64,000 nucleotides of DNA from Prevotellaceae bacterium UBA1075 (GTDB lineage: Bacteria; Bacteroidota; Bacteroidia; Bacteroidales; Bacteroidaceae). Within the stretch, counting starts at the first letter, position 1; every line of letters begins with the position of its first letter. Below are positions 42,164 through 51,102 of the stretch, one piece after another. The position numbers and the translations under genes are program-made. Where the stretch lies: contig DCCS01000032.1 in assembly GCA_002316015.1 (NCBI GenBank), positions 186,515 to 250,514 of the forward strand. The letters run 5' to 3'. The notes under the pieces are model-generated. The model was not told the origin of the DNA. It did no database searches and was given only the letters and a program-made list of their open reading frames with translations.

Positions 42164-43444
42164 TCAGAACGCCTCGTTCAGGTTGAATTCCACGCCTGGC
42201 TTGTTCTTGGTCAGGCCAAAGTCCACACGCAGGTTCACATGCTTCTTGAACTCCCACCGGAAACCGATGCCCGCATTGGGCAGAATCTGTTTGAAGTAGA
42301 TGTTCTTGAAGTCGGGAAACACGTTGGACGCTCCTGCAAAGACCACCATGCCAAACCTCTTGTGCAGGTGCTGGCGCAGTTCCACCTGTCCCTCGATGAT
42401 GTTCTTGTCACGGTAACGCCCCTCATAGTAGCCGCGCATGTGGCTTCCCTCGCCCACCATGGCCAGCATGGTCCAGGGCACCTTGTCGCCGTAGTTGAAC
42501 ATGCCGTGCAACTCCATGGCCAGCACGCTGCCCTTCCACCCCTTGCGGTAAGCCGAGTAGGTGGCCTCGGTGCGCATGAAGCGGCTTCCCTTGCTCAGTT
42601 CGGGGTAGAACATCTGCAATACGCGCAGATAGTTGCCCCGTGTGGCGTTGGTGGCTATGTCACGGCTGTCATACTGCATCACCGCGCCTATGCCGGTTGA
42701 CAGGATGCTCTTTGCCTGGCCGTTGAGCAGGTCGGGGCGTTCCATGTCGCGTGCGTTGATGTTGTTGACCTCCACTTGCGGGCCCAAGTAGAAGTTGTCG
42801 GCCACGCGGAACAGATAGTCGCCACGGAAATAGAGCTGCAGTGCGTCGTAGTCACTCTTCTGCTCGTTTCTGATGCCATTGCTATAGCCTATACCCCAGA
42901 AGTCCGTGGGCTGACGCTTGAAGCGCGCCTTGTAGGTCCATCGCTGTGCGTCGTGCTTCATATAGTTGTTGCCGTTGAGCGTGAGCAGGTACATGCCTGT
43001 GATGTATACCGAGAAGAAGGCGTTGATATTGCTTCGCTGCAGCAGGGAGTCGCTCCGGTCCCATGAGTAGAGTCCGCTCACGCCACCCCCGATGCCCAGA
43101 CTTGTAGTCTGGTTGTAGGAAGGGCCTGCCAGGATGCCCCAGTCAAACCGCTTGTTCTTTCCCTTGTTGCTCTCCTTGAAATACCGCTTCAGCCGCCAGC
43201 CGAAGCGGTGCGTCTTCTTGCTCATCAGTTCCAGCGCGCCCCCCTTGAGCAGCAGGCTGTTCAGTTGGTACAGGGTACTGTCGTTTGCGGAAGTGGCATG
43301 CGTGGTGTCGGCTTCGCGGCTGGTGCGGTTGCACGTCCCGATGGCCACGCTGGCCGCGCCTTTTTCATTGCTGTTTGCTGCCAGTGTGCCCAGGCCGACT
43401 GAGGCCATTATGGCGCACGCCATGATGTTCTTTCTCGTTATCAC
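42164..43444 (-). CDS. BamA/TamA-like outer membrane barrel without POTRA domains
   Basis: A 426-residue outer-membrane protein of the Omp85 surface-antigen type. After a signal peptide there is no POTRA domain; residues from about 100 form a 16-strand-like barrel with WGILAGPSYNQTTSLGIGGGVSGLY, the conserved GIGAVMQYDSRD, RGYYEGRYRDKN (the RGY of the family conserved loop) and a terminal aromatic (NLNEAF). The start is GTG at 43444, five bases after a TAACTTTG box; an ATG at 43423 would remove the basic residues of the signal peptide, so GTG is preferred. Confidence 0.82.
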   Translation of the reverse strand: MITRKNIMACAIMASVGLGTLAANSNEKGAASVAIGTCNRTSREADTTHATSANDSTLYQLNSLLLKGGALELMSKKTHRFGWRLKRYFKESNKGKNKRFDWGILAGPSYNQTTSLGIGGGVSGLYSWDRSDSLLQRSNINAFFSVYITGMYLLTLNGNNYMKHDAQRWTYKARFKRQPTDFWGIGYSNGIRNEQKSDYDALQLYFRGDYLFRVADNFYLGPQVEVNNINARDMERPDLLNGQAKSILSTGIGAVMQYDSRDIATNATRGNYLRVLQMFYPELSKGSRFMRTEATYSAYRKGWKGSVLAMELHGMFNYGDKVPWTMLAMVGEGSHMRGYYEGRYRDKNIIEGQVELRQHLHKRFGMVVFAGASNVFPDFKNIYFKQILPNAGIGFRWEFKKHVNLRVDFGLTKNKPGVEFNLNEAF

Positions 43445-43449
43445 GGCTG

Positions 43450-43457
43450 CAAAGTTA
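43450..43457 (-). promoter_or_regulatory. -7 box of the BamA-like gene, leaderless GTG start
   Basis: The minus strand reads TAACTTTG, followed by five bases and the GTG at 43444. The mRNA would start at or next to the GTG. Confidence 0.55.
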
Positions 43458-43476
43458 CTGAAAAATCAAACGAGCC

Positions 43477-43508
43477 ATTGTCCGAAAAGGGAATTATGAC
43501 TATTTTTG
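43477..43508 (+). promoter_or_regulatory. Promoter of fbp
   Basis: ATTG at 43477-43480 and TATTTTTG at 43501-43508 are 20 bases apart. It faces away from the barrel-gene promoter, leaving about 43 bases between the two -7 boxes. Confidence 0.6.
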
Positions 43509-43555
43509 CAGGAAATTATGGTACGCACACATCCTTGTGAAAGTTTCCTGGACAC

Positions 43556-45583
43556 ATGAAGGACAAGTGCTGCCCAACATATACAGTCATGTTTACAGAA
43601 GAAAAGATAGCCCCTGCCGACCTCAGGATGCTGGAGATTCTCTCGCAGATGTTCCCGGACGCGGACAGCGCGAGCACCGAGATTATCAACCTCGAGGCCA
43701 TTCTCAATCTGCCCAAGGGCACGGAGCACTTCGTGGCCGACATCCATGGTGAGCACGAGGCGTTCCTACATATTCTGCGCAATGCCAGTGGGAACATCAA
43801 GCGCAAGGTCACCGAACTCTTTGGCAACATGCTCACTCCCGCACAGATAAGGGAATTATGCACGCTCATCTACTATCCTGAGCGCAGGCTGGAGATGCTC
43901 GCCGAGGACACGCCCGAGCAAGACCTCAACGAGTATTACGCGTGCACGCTCTTCCAGTTGGTGCAGGTGTGCCAGTCAGTGACCAGCAAGTACACCCGCA
44001 GCAAGGTGCGCAAGGCTCTGCCCAGGCAGTTTGCCTACATCATCGAGGAAATGCTGCACGAGAGCCCTAATGACGATGACAAGGAAGCCTACTTCCACTG
44101 CATCATCGAGAGCATCATCCAGACAGGGCAGGCGCAGAGCTTCATCATCGCCATTTGTTCGGTCATCCAGCGCCTGAGCATAGACCAGCTGCACATCCTG
44201 GGCGATGTGTTCGACCGTGGCCCGGGCGCGCACATCATCATGGACTACCTGATGGAGCGTGACAACTTCGACATACAGTGGGGCAACCATGATGCCCTGT
44301 GGATGGGCGCCGCTGCAGGCAACGACTGCTGCATAGCCAATGTAATCAGGATCTCCCTGCGCTACTCCAACATGGCCACGCTGGAGGACGGCTATGGCAT
44401 CAACCTGGTGCCGCTGGCCACGCTGGCTATGGACGTGTACGGCGATGACCCGTGCGAGGAGTTCCTGCCCATAGTGGCCGAAGGGCAAGTGCCGCTGGGA
44501 ATGAAGAACCGCATGCTCACGGCGCGCATGCACAAGGCCATCGCGGTCATACAGTTCAAACTTGAGGCCCAGATGCGGAAGCGTCACCCCGAATGGCAGA
44601 TGCACAGCCCGTTTGGGCTGGAGAATATCGATTTCGCACAAAAGGCGTGTGTGCTGGACGGGAAAGCCTACCTGCTCAAGGACAGCAACCTGCCCACTGT
44701 GTCGCCCGGCTCCCCCACGGCACTCACCAATGCCGAGGCCGAACTGGTGCGCAGGCTGCGCCACTCGTTCCTTATATCGGAGAAACTGCAGAAGCACATC
44801 CAGTTGCTCTTCTCGCACGGATGCCTATATAATATATGTAATGGGAACCTTCTCTTCCACGCCTCCGTGCCCATGAATGCCGACGGCACGCTCAAGGAGG
44901 TGGAATTGTGCGGGCAGAGGTACAGCGGCCGCGCGCTCATGCACCACATAGGCATGTACATGCGCTCGGCTTTCCAGCCCGACACGCCCAAGGCAGAGCG
45001 CAACAATGCCCGCGACTACTTCTGGTACTTGTGGTGCGGAAAAGACTCGCCTCTCTTTGACAAAGACCACATGACCACCTTTGAGCGGTATATGCTGGCC
45101 GACAAGAGCACCTATCACGAGGAGAAGGGCTGGTACTACACCCTGCGCGAGCAGCCCGAGGTGTGCGACCGTATCCTGGATGCTTTCGGCGTGCAGGGCG
45201 ACAACCGGCACATCATCAACGGGCATGTGCCGGTACACGCGAGCCAGGGTGAGAACCCCATCAAGGCCGGAGGGAAACTGATGGTCATCGACGGAGGCTT
45301 TGCCAAGGCTTACCACAACACCACGGGCATTGCCGGCTACACGCTCGTGTACCACAGCCGGGGATTCCAACTCATACAGCACGAGCCGTTCACCAGCACC
45401 CGCGACGCAATCCTCAGGCAGACCGACATCAAGAGCAGCACCCAGATAGTGGAAATGAGCGGGCGGCGCCTGCGCGTGAAGGACACCGACAAGGGAAAGC
45501 TGCTGCAGACACAAATCGACGAGTTGCGCCAGTTGCTCTATGCCTACAGGCACGGCATGCTGAAGGAGAATTCCAAGAGGTAG
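43556..45583 (+). CDS. fbp: Fructose-1,6-bisphosphatase, class III
   Basis: Gluconeogenic phosphatase of the calcineurin-like class III (YydE) type, 675 residues. Metallophosphatase motifs are plain: HFVADIHGEHEAF, LGDVFDRGPGAH, WGNHDALWMGA and, near the end, INGHVPVH and VIDGGFAKAYHNTTGIAGYTL. Length and order fit the family. An ATG at 43589 (MFTEEK) is a possible shorter start. The gene uses an unusual run of AT-only codons at 44825-44837 in an otherwise GC-rich frame. Confidence 0.95.
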   Translation: MKDKCCPTYTVMFTEEKIAPADLRMLEILSQMFPDADSASTEIINLEAILNLPKGTEHFVADIHGEHEAFLHILRNASGNIKRKVTELFGNMLTPAQIRELCTLIYYPERRLEMLAEDTPEQDLNEYYACTLFQLVQVCQSVTSKYTRSKVRKALPRQFAYIIEEMLHESPNDDDKEAYFHCIIESIIQTGQAQSFIIAICSVIQRLSIDQLHILGDVFDRGPGAHIIMDYLMERDNFDIQWGNHDALWMGAAAGNDCCIANVIRISLRYSNMATLEDGYGINLVPLATLAMDVYGDDPCEEFLPIVAEGQVPLGMKNRMLTARMHKAIAVIQFKLEAQMRKRHPEWQMHSPFGLENIDFAQKACVLDGKAYLLKDSNLPTVSPGSPTALTNAEAELVRRLRHSFLISEKLQKHIQLLFSHGCLYNICNGNLLFHASVPMNADGTLKEVELCGQRYSGRALMHHIGMYMRSAFQPDTPKAERNNARDYFWYLWCGKDSPLFDKDHMTTFERYMLADKSTYHEEKGWYYTLREQPEVCDRILDAFGVQGDNRHIINGHVPVHASQGENPIKAGGKLMVIDGGFAKAYHNTTGIAGYTLVYHSRGFQLIQHEPFTSTRDAILRQTDIKSSTQIVEMSGRRLRVKDTDKGKLLQTQIDELRQLLYAYRHGMLKENSKR

Positions 45584-45616
45584 GCAACACACGACCATCC
45601 CCCCACACACAACGAC

Positions 45617-46498
45617 ATGAGACTGATAAAGATGGCTGGCGGACTGGGCAACCAGATGTTCATATACGCCATGTACCTGGGCATGCGAAAGCGCTTCGGC
45701 GACAGTGTGCGCATTGATATTACCGACCTCAAGCATCGCCACACGCACAACGGCTACGAGTTGAACAGGATATTCCGCATCCTGCCATGTGAGTTCTGCA
45801 CCAGTTGGATTGTGGAGAAGATACTCGAGGGAACCATCTTCCGCATCATACTCGAGCGTCACCAGCATGGCTGCATGGACGCCTACCTCAAGCCCATGCG
45901 CTGGCCGTTCATCTATTACAAGGGCTTTTACCAGAACGAGCGCTACTTCCTGGATGTCGAGGACGAGGTGCGCGAGGCGTTTACCTTTGACGAGAACATA
46001 ATCAGCGACAGGACTCGCCTCTGCCTCGAACACCTGCGGCGCGACCCAAAGGCGGTGTCGATACATGTGCGCCGGGGGGACTACACCCAGCCCAAGTACT
46101 GGCTTCCGATGGGCCAGTATGCCAGCACGGCTTATTTTCTGAACGCCATCGAGAGCATGAGCATACTGATGCCCGGGGCACATTATTACGTGTTCTCTGA
46201 TGACCTGCAGTGGGTGCGCGACAACCTTCCGCTGGAGAATGCCAACTTTGTGGACTGGAACACGGGCGCGGACAGTTGGCAGGACATGATGCTCATGAGC
46301 AACTGCCGGCACAACATCATATCCAACAGCACCTTCTCCTGGTGGGCGGCATGGCTCAACGGATACTCCGAGAAGATTGTGATGGCGCCTCGCCAGTGGA
46401 GCGCCACGCAGCCCGCCACCGACCTGGTTCCTGCCTCGTGGCTTCTCATCGAGAACGTGCCCACCAGGGACACTCCCACCGAGGGCGCGCAGGAATAG
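45617..46498 (+). CDS. Alpha-1,2-fucosyltransferase (GT11)
   Basis: A 293-residue glycosyltransferase of family 11 adding L-fucose in alpha-1,2 linkage to surface or capsular glycans. Signatures are GGLGNQMFIYAM near the start, HVRRGDY (about 154) for GDP-fucose binding and NSTFSWWAAWLNG near residue 240. Cytoplasmic, no membrane helix. It follows fbp by 33 bases without its own promoter box, so it is probably cotranscribed. No other fucose or capsule gene is nearby, which makes it an isolated decorating enzyme. Confidence 0.9.
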   Translation: MRLIKMAGGLGNQMFIYAMYLGMRKRFGDSVRIDITDLKHRHTHNGYELNRIFRILPCEFCTSWIVEKILEGTIFRIILERHQHGCMDAYLKPMRWPFIYYKGFYQNERYFLDVEDEVREAFTFDENIISDRTRLCLEHLRRDPKAVSIHVRRGDYTQPKYWLPMGQYASTAYFLNAIESMSILMPGAHYYVFSDDLQWVRDNLPLENANFVDWNTGADSWQDMMLMSNCRHNIISNSTFSWWAAWLNGYSEKIVMAPRQWSATQPATDLVPASWLLIENVPTRDTPTEGAQE

Positions 46499-46537
46499 GC
46501 TGGCGCGATCCCGACCGCCCGGCTGCTGTGGGCGCAG

Positions 46538-46572
46538 AAAAAAGCCCCTCCGCCTTTCACAAGGCAGGGGGC
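46538..46572 (-). terminator. Rho-independent terminator of a small leftward unit
   Basis: On the minus strand a 12-bp stem with one bulge (46572-46561 with 46556-46544) and a 4-base loop is followed by six T (46543-46538). The T-run is only on the minus strand, so it ends a leftward transcript, not the fucosyltransferase. Confidence 0.8.
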
Positions 46573-46588
46573 CAATCTTCAATCATTA

Positions 46589-46675
46589 TTACGCTTTCAC
46601 ATAAATCGTTCTTCCGTTTCCTCGCCTTGCCGCCTCCGGCTCCGGGCGGACTGCTTTCGGGCGCTCCGTAACCAT
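46589..46675 (-). CDS. Possible 28-aa basic peptide
   Basis: An ATG at 46675 opens 28 codons rich in Arg, Pro, Glu and Lys, starting MVTERPKAVRPEPEAARR and ending TIYVKA. It lies about 37 bases after the expected start of transcription from a -7 box at 46717-46724 and ends 17 bases before a strong terminator, so promoter, ORF and terminator form a self-contained unit of about 175 bases. I do not recognise the peptide. The alternative is a small non-coding RNA; an overlapping 40-codon frame runs into the terminator stem and is less likely. Confidence 0.5.
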   Translation of the reverse strand: MVTERPKAVRPEPEAARRGNGRTIYVKA

Positions 46676-46716
46676 ACATGACAATGCCGCGCCGGGGTGC
46701 TGCCCCTGTCGCGATG

Positions 46717-46749
46717 CAAAGGTACGGACTTGTCCGCATGGCGGCAATA
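46717..46749 (-). promoter_or_regulatory. Promoter of the small leftward unit
   Basis: The minus strand shows TATTG (46749-46745), a 20-base spacer and TACCTTTG (46724-46717). No larger gene on this strand follows before the terminator at 46538. Confidence 0.6.
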
Positions 46750-47026
46750 CCCAAAAATGATGGTTTCCCTCTACCGGCATGGCGGCATTTCCGGCACGGC
46801 CACGGCCTCCCCTATGGGGAGAATGTGCCCTGTCCGGGCCTTTTGCTGCGCGTTATGTGGCCGTGCCTGCCTGCCTTTGCGAAAATTGCCTTAACTTTAC
46901 ACACGCTAACCGCCACCCTGCCACACCAAACGCCCATAGGCAGGCGCCTGGGACGAGGCATTGCCACACTTCGCCTGGCGTGCGGGCACGCGGTTTGATG
47001 TCTCATCACATTTCGAGTCGTCACTT
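46750..47026. other. Intergenic region upstream of the SLC13 gene
   Basis: No gene is supported. It includes a CTCCCC/GGGGAG hairpin near 46808-46822 and TAACTTTA near 46890, a one-mismatch -7 box that is the best candidate promoter for the transporter, with a leader of about 130 bases. Confidence 0.4.
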
Positions 47027-48931
47027 ATGACCACCACGCTCATCATCCTGGCCCTCACCGTGGGCCTGTTCGTCTGGGGGCGCGTGCGCTCCGACATCGT
47101 TGCGCTGTGTGCCCTGGCAGCCCTGCTGGCCCTGGGAATCCTCACGCCCGCCGAGGCTCTTGCCGGCTTCTCGTCCCCCATTGTGGCGATGATGGCGGGG
47201 CTCTTCGTGGTGGGTGGGGCCATACTGCAGACCGGGCTTGCCCGCAGCATCGGGCAGCGTCTGATGTCTCTCGCGCGCGGCAGCGAGACCCTCACCTTCC
47301 TGCTCCTCATGCTGGTCACCTCGGTTATCGGCGCCTTTATAAGCAACACGGGCACGGTCGCGCTCATGATGCCCATCGTGGTGAGCATGGCGGCACAGGC
47401 TGGATTCCAGTCCTCGCGCATGCTCATGCCGCTGGCCTTCGCAGGCAGCCTGGGTGGCATGCTCACCCTCATAGGCACACCGCCCAACCTGGTCATCGAC
47501 GAGACCCTGCGCGAGGCTGGCTACCGGGGGCTGTCCTTTTTCTCATTCCTGCCCGTTGGCATGGTGTGCATCCTGGTGGGCACGCTGGTGCTGCTGCCTC
47601 TGAGCAGGTGGTTCCTGGTGCGCGGGGAACATCGCCGTACAGGCTCCGGCCCGGTCATGCCCGCAGCCACCGGCGGCACACAGCCTGAGGGACGGGAGCC
47701 CACGGGCAGGCGCGGGGGGAAGCCACGCCTGAAATCGCCCGCCGACCTGGCACGCGAGTATGACATAGACAGGCACATACGCCGCTACCGAGTGGGCAGC
47801 GGGTCGCCCGCCATAGGGCGCAAGGTGGGCGGAATGAGGCTGCAGGAAGTCTATGGGGTGTCAATCGTGGAGATACGCAGCGAGCGTATGGGCCGTCTGT
47901 CCCTGCTCAAGGATGTGCGGCAGAACATGGCCACAGCCAACAGCGTCCTGCATGAGGGCGACATCCTGTATGTTACAGGTGAGTCCGGTGGGATGGACTG
48001 CATGGAGCACGACTTGCGGCTCACCGGGCAGGAGGACAACGCGCTGCATTTCTATGACCTGGGGCTGGTGGAGCTCATCGTGACACCAGAGTCGGAGATC
48101 AACGGCATGAAGATACGCGAGGCGCAGCTCAGAAAGAAGTACGGAATCAATGTCCTGGCCATGCGAAACGGCAAAAGTTACCGGTCGGGGCGGCTTGCGG
48201 AGGCCAAACTGGAGACGGGCGACGTGCTGCTGGCGCAGGGCAAGTGGAACGACATACTCCGCCTCAATGACGAGAGTGACAACTGGGTGGTGCTTGGACA
48301 CCCCGAACAGGCCCTTCGCCATGTCACCCTCGACTACAAGGCTCCGCTGGCTGCAGCCATCATGCTGGGCATGGTGGTCATGATGGTGCTCGACACCATT
48401 CCCGCCGCGCCTGTCACTGCAGTCATCATGGCAGGCTTGCTCACCGTGCTCACAGGCTGCCACCGCAGCGTGGAGTCGGCCTATAAGACCATCCATTGGG
48501 AGAGCGTCGTGCTTATTGCCGCCATGATGCCCATGTCCACCGCGCTGGAGAAGACGGGAGTGTCCCAGGCCGTCTCCACGGCACTGGTCAGTTCGCTGGG
48601 CAGTATGGGCCCCACAGCCTTGCTGGCTGGACTGTACCTCACCACCTCGGTGCTCACCATGTTTATCAGCAACACCGCCACAGCCGTGCTCATGGCGCCC
48701 ATAGCCATGGTGGCCGCCGCCAGGTGCGGGGTGAGCCCTTATGCCTTCCTCTTCGCCGTGACCCTGGGAGCCAGCATGTGCTTCGCCTCGCCCTTCTCCA
48801 CGCCCCCGAACGCCCTGGTGATGAAGGCAGGCAACTACACATTCGCCGATTACGTGAAGGTCGGCCTGCCTCTGCAGGTCATCATCGGTGTTGTCATGGT
48901 GCTGTTGCTGCCCTGCCTGTTCCCCTTCTGA
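47027..48931 (+). CDS. SLC13/DASS-type anion transporter with two RCK_C (TrkA_C) domains
   Basis: Inner-membrane sodium-coupled carboxylate or sulfate transporter of 634 residues. Two membrane halves carry the paired family motifs NTGTVALMMP/IGTPPNLVID and NTATAVLMAP/FSTPPNALVM. Between them (about 200-410) lies a soluble part with two TrkA_C-like domains (VGGMRLQEVYGVSIVEI and LRKKYGINVLAMRNGK), usual for the YbiR/SAC1 branch and thought to be ligand-sensing. The start at 47027 gives the first helix directly. It precedes a SulP transporter with which it may share anion uptake, though a repeat array and a promoter separate them. Confidence 0.88.
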   Translation: MTTTLIILALTVGLFVWGRVRSDIVALCALAALLALGILTPAEALAGFSSPIVAMMAGLFVVGGAILQTGLARSIGQRLMSLARGSETLTFLLLMLVTSVIGAFISNTGTVALMMPIVVSMAAQAGFQSSRMLMPLAFAGSLGGMLTLIGTPPNLVIDETLREAGYRGLSFFSFLPVGMVCILVGTLVLLPLSRWFLVRGEHRRTGSGPVMPAATGGTQPEGREPTGRRGGKPRLKSPADLAREYDIDRHIRRYRVGSGSPAIGRKVGGMRLQEVYGVSIVEIRSERMGRLSLLKDVRQNMATANSVLHEGDILYVTGESGGMDCMEHDLRLTGQEDNALHFYDLGLVELIVTPESEINGMKIREAQLRKKYGINVLAMRNGKSYRSGRLAEAKLETGDVLLAQGKWNDILRLNDESDNWVVLGHPEQALRHVTLDYKAPLAAAIMLGMVVMMVLDTIPAAPVTAVIMAGLLTVLTGCHRSVESAYKTIHWESVVLIAAMMPMSTALEKTGVSQAVSTALVSSLGSMGPTALLAGLYLTTSVLTMFISNTATAVLMAPIAMVAAARCGVSPYAFLFAVTLGASMCFASPFSTPPNALVMKAGNYTFADYVKVGLPLQVIIGVVMVLLLPCLFPF

Positions 48932-48985
48932 AGGGGGGCAAGACCTCGCCGGAACTGACGCCGGATGACAGGCCCATGCAAATGC

Positions 48986-49073
48986 GTGGCCCGACGCAGT
49001 GCGCCGCGATGGCTATCGCAGCCGCATGCGATGGCGATCGCGGCGCACTGCAATCGCCACCGCAGCGGCATGC
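48986..49073 (-). repeat. 22-bp tandem repeat, locus C (inverted)
   Basis: Read on the minus strand, four 22-base units end at 49052, 49030, 49008 and 48986: GCATGCCGCTGCGG..., GCAGTGCGCCGCGATCGCC..., GCATGCGGCTGCGATAGCC... and GCGGCGCACTGC.... They alternate the two unit types seen at 19024-19145, more diverged. A further stem (CCCCCATG at 49081, CATGGGGG at 49123) follows before the sulP promoter. Confidence 0.75.
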
Positions 49074-49178
49074 GTTTTTTCCCCCATGGTGGTGTCCATT
49101 TGAGGACAACGGGCCACAAAGGCATGGGGGGGACATACCTTTAGCCCTTGTGCGTTTACATATTTTAAGAAAAAGCCG

Positions 49179-49186
49179 TACCTTTG
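49179..49186 (+). promoter_or_regulatory. -7 box of the SulP gene
   Basis: TACCTTTG lies 38 bases before the ATG at 49224. A similar TACCTTTA occurs at about 49136. No matching -33 box is evident. Confidence 0.6.
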
Positions 49187-49223
49187 CAGGCCGTAAGACT
49201 TAATCAAAATCCGACAGTCCTTG

Positions 49224-50912
49224 ATGAACAGACTCAGTTTTGCGCCGCGCATCGTAAGCGAGTTGCGGCATTACAACCGGGAGAAACTCACGGCCGACCT
49301 CATGGCGGGCCTCATTGTGGGCATCGTGGCCCTTCCGCTTGCCATCGCCTTCGGCATCGCCTCGGGCGTGTCGCCCTCCCAGGGCATCCTCACAGCCATC
49401 ATCGGAGGTTTCCTCGTGAGTGCCCTGGGCGGAAGCAAGGTGCAGATAGGCGGCCCCACAGGCGCTTTTGTCGTGATTATATACGGTATAGTCAACGACC
49501 CGCGACTTGGGCTCCCGGGACTGATGGTGGCCACCATGCTCGCGGGCGTGTTCCTCATCCTGCTGGGCGCATGCCGCCTGGGCACCGTCATCAAGTTTAT
49601 CCCCTACCCCATAGTGGTGGGATTCACCAGCGGAATAGCGGTCACCATCTTCACCACACAGATTAAAGACCTGCTGGGGCTGGACATCGACGGCAAACTG
49701 CCAGGCGACTTCCTGGGCAAGTGGATGCTGTACCTGCGGCATATCCACACCGTCGACTGGGCCACGGCGTGCGTGGGCCTGCTGAGTGTCCTCGTCATAG
49801 CAGTCACGCCCAAGGTGTCCAAGAAGGTGCCCGGATCACTTGTGGCCATATTGGTGATGACCGTCGGCGTGTATTTCCTCAACTCCTCAGGCGCCACGCA
49901 CGTGAGCACCATTGGCGACCAGTTCGGCGAGATAAAGGCCAGCATCCCGCGCCTCGCCGTACCCGACATCACCTGGGAGGGAATCAGGGGGCTGCTCCCC
50001 ACGGCAATGGTGATAGCCGTGCTGGGGGCCATCGAGTCGCTGCTGTCGGCCACTGTGGCCGACGGCGTGTGCGGTGACCGACACAACTCCAACCAGGAAC
50101 TCATGGGACAGGGCGTGGCCAACCTGTGCACCCCGCTTCTCGGAGGCATACCTTGCACGGGTGCCATCGCGCGCACCATGACCAACATCAACAACGGCGG
50201 GCGCACGCCCATGGCGGGCATCTTCCATGCCATAGTGCTGCTGGTCATCTTCCTGGCCCTCATGCCCCTGGCCGCCTACATCCCCCTGGCCTGCCTGGCT
50301 GGCGTGCTGGTGATGGTGAGTTACGGCATGAGCGGCTGGCGCACCTTTGTGCAGATGACGCGCAACCCCAAGAGTGACGTGACCGTGCTGATGGTGACCT
50401 TCCTGCTTACGGTCATCTTTGACCTCACGGTGGCCATCGAGGTGGGACTGCTCATCGCCTGCCTGCTTTTCATGCGCCGCATGGCCGAGACCACACAGGT
50501 GAAGGTGATAGCCGGCGAGATAGACCCCAACGAGGAGACCGACGCCGAGGTGCACGAGGAGCGCCTGGCCATCCCCCATGGAGTGGAGGTGTACGAAATC
50601 AACGGCCCCTACTTCTTCGGTGTCGCCAATAAGTTTGACGACCTCATGGCCACTATGGAGCAGCGGCCCAAGGTGCGTGTCATACGCATGCGCCGTGTGC
50701 CCTTCATCGACTCCACCGGAATGCACAACCTGCAGAACCTGTGCCAGATGAGCCACCGCGAGGGCATCCACATCGTATTGTCGGGAGTGCAGCCCAACGT
50801 GTTCAGTGTGCTGGAGAAAAACGGGTTTTGCCACATGCTCGGAAAGGAACACATCTGTCCCAACATCAACGTTGCGCTGGAGAAGGCCGGGGAGATAGCC
50901 AGCCGCGCATAG
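49224..50912 (+). CDS. SulP family sulfate/anion permease with STAS domain
   Basis: Inner-membrane anion transporter of 562 residues. The membrane part starts with LTADLMAGLIVGIVALPLAIAFGIASG and GGSKVQIGGPTGAFVVI, the SulP hallmark. A cytoplasmic STAS domain fills about residues 440-555, with VYEINGPYFFGVANKFDD and the phosphorylation-type DST motif in VPFIDSTGMHNL. Substrate could be sulfate or bicarbonate; the family does not decide. The ATG at 49224 is used; a TTG immediately before it adds one codon. Confidence 0.92.
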   Translation: MNRLSFAPRIVSELRHYNREKLTADLMAGLIVGIVALPLAIAFGIASGVSPSQGILTAIIGGFLVSALGGSKVQIGGPTGAFVVIIYGIVNDPRLGLPGLMVATMLAGVFLILLGACRLGTVIKFIPYPIVVGFTSGIAVTIFTTQIKDLLGLDIDGKLPGDFLGKWMLYLRHIHTVDWATACVGLLSVLVIAVTPKVSKKVPGSLVAILVMTVGVYFLNSSGATHVSTIGDQFGEIKASIPRLAVPDITWEGIRGLLPTAMVIAVLGAIESLLSATVADGVCGDRHNSNQELMGQGVANLCTPLLGGIPCTGAIARTMTNINNGGRTPMAGIFHAIVLLVIFLALMPLAAYIPLACLAGVLVMVSYGMSGWRTFVQMTRNPKSDVTVLMVTFLLTVIFDLTVAIEVGLLIACLLFMRRMAETTQVKVIAGEIDPNEETDAEVHEERLAIPHGVEVYEINGPYFFGVANKFDDLMATMEQRPKVRVIRMRRVPFIDSTGMHNLQNLCQMSHREGIHIVLSGVQPNVFSVLEKNGFCHMLGKEHICPNINVALEKAGEIASRA

Positions 50913-51024
50913 GCCAGCCGCACAGCGGGGCCCGAGGCTGCGCGGACGGGGACAACCCCGGCCCCAAACAGAGGCTTCGCGGAGCCAAATCCGGCGCGAA
51001 AAGCAAATTAGAGACAGGGCTCCC

Positions 51025-51055
51025 CTTGCCAATAGCGGAATAAAGTGTACCTTTG
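51025..51055 (+). promoter_or_regulatory. Promoter for the 87-aa gene
   Basis: CTTG at 51025-51028 and TACCTTTG at 51048-51055 are 19 bases apart. The ATG at 51103 follows after 47 bases. Confidence 0.65.
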
Positions 51056-51102
51056 TGAAAAGCGTGCGCGCCACGGCGCGAAAGCACCAAAAGACTCTGA
51101 CA

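Noticed and set aside
45617..46498. Fucosyltransferase as part of a capsule or O-antigen island
   Set aside because: No other sugar-nucleotide, flippase or polymerase gene is adjacent; it stands alone after fbp.
44825..46582. Long minus-strand frame opposite fbp and the fucosyltransferase
   Set aside because: Shadow of two genes with unmistakable catalytic motifs; no support on this strand.
46538..46724. Small leftward unit as 6S RNA, SRP RNA or tmRNA
   Set aside because: The ends do not pair into the long 6S hairpin, and I see no SRP apical-loop pattern and no tRNA-like ends.
49081..49130. Stem CCCCCATG/CATGGGGG as a terminator
   Set aside because: The T-run precedes the stem on the plus strand and no T-run follows on either strand.
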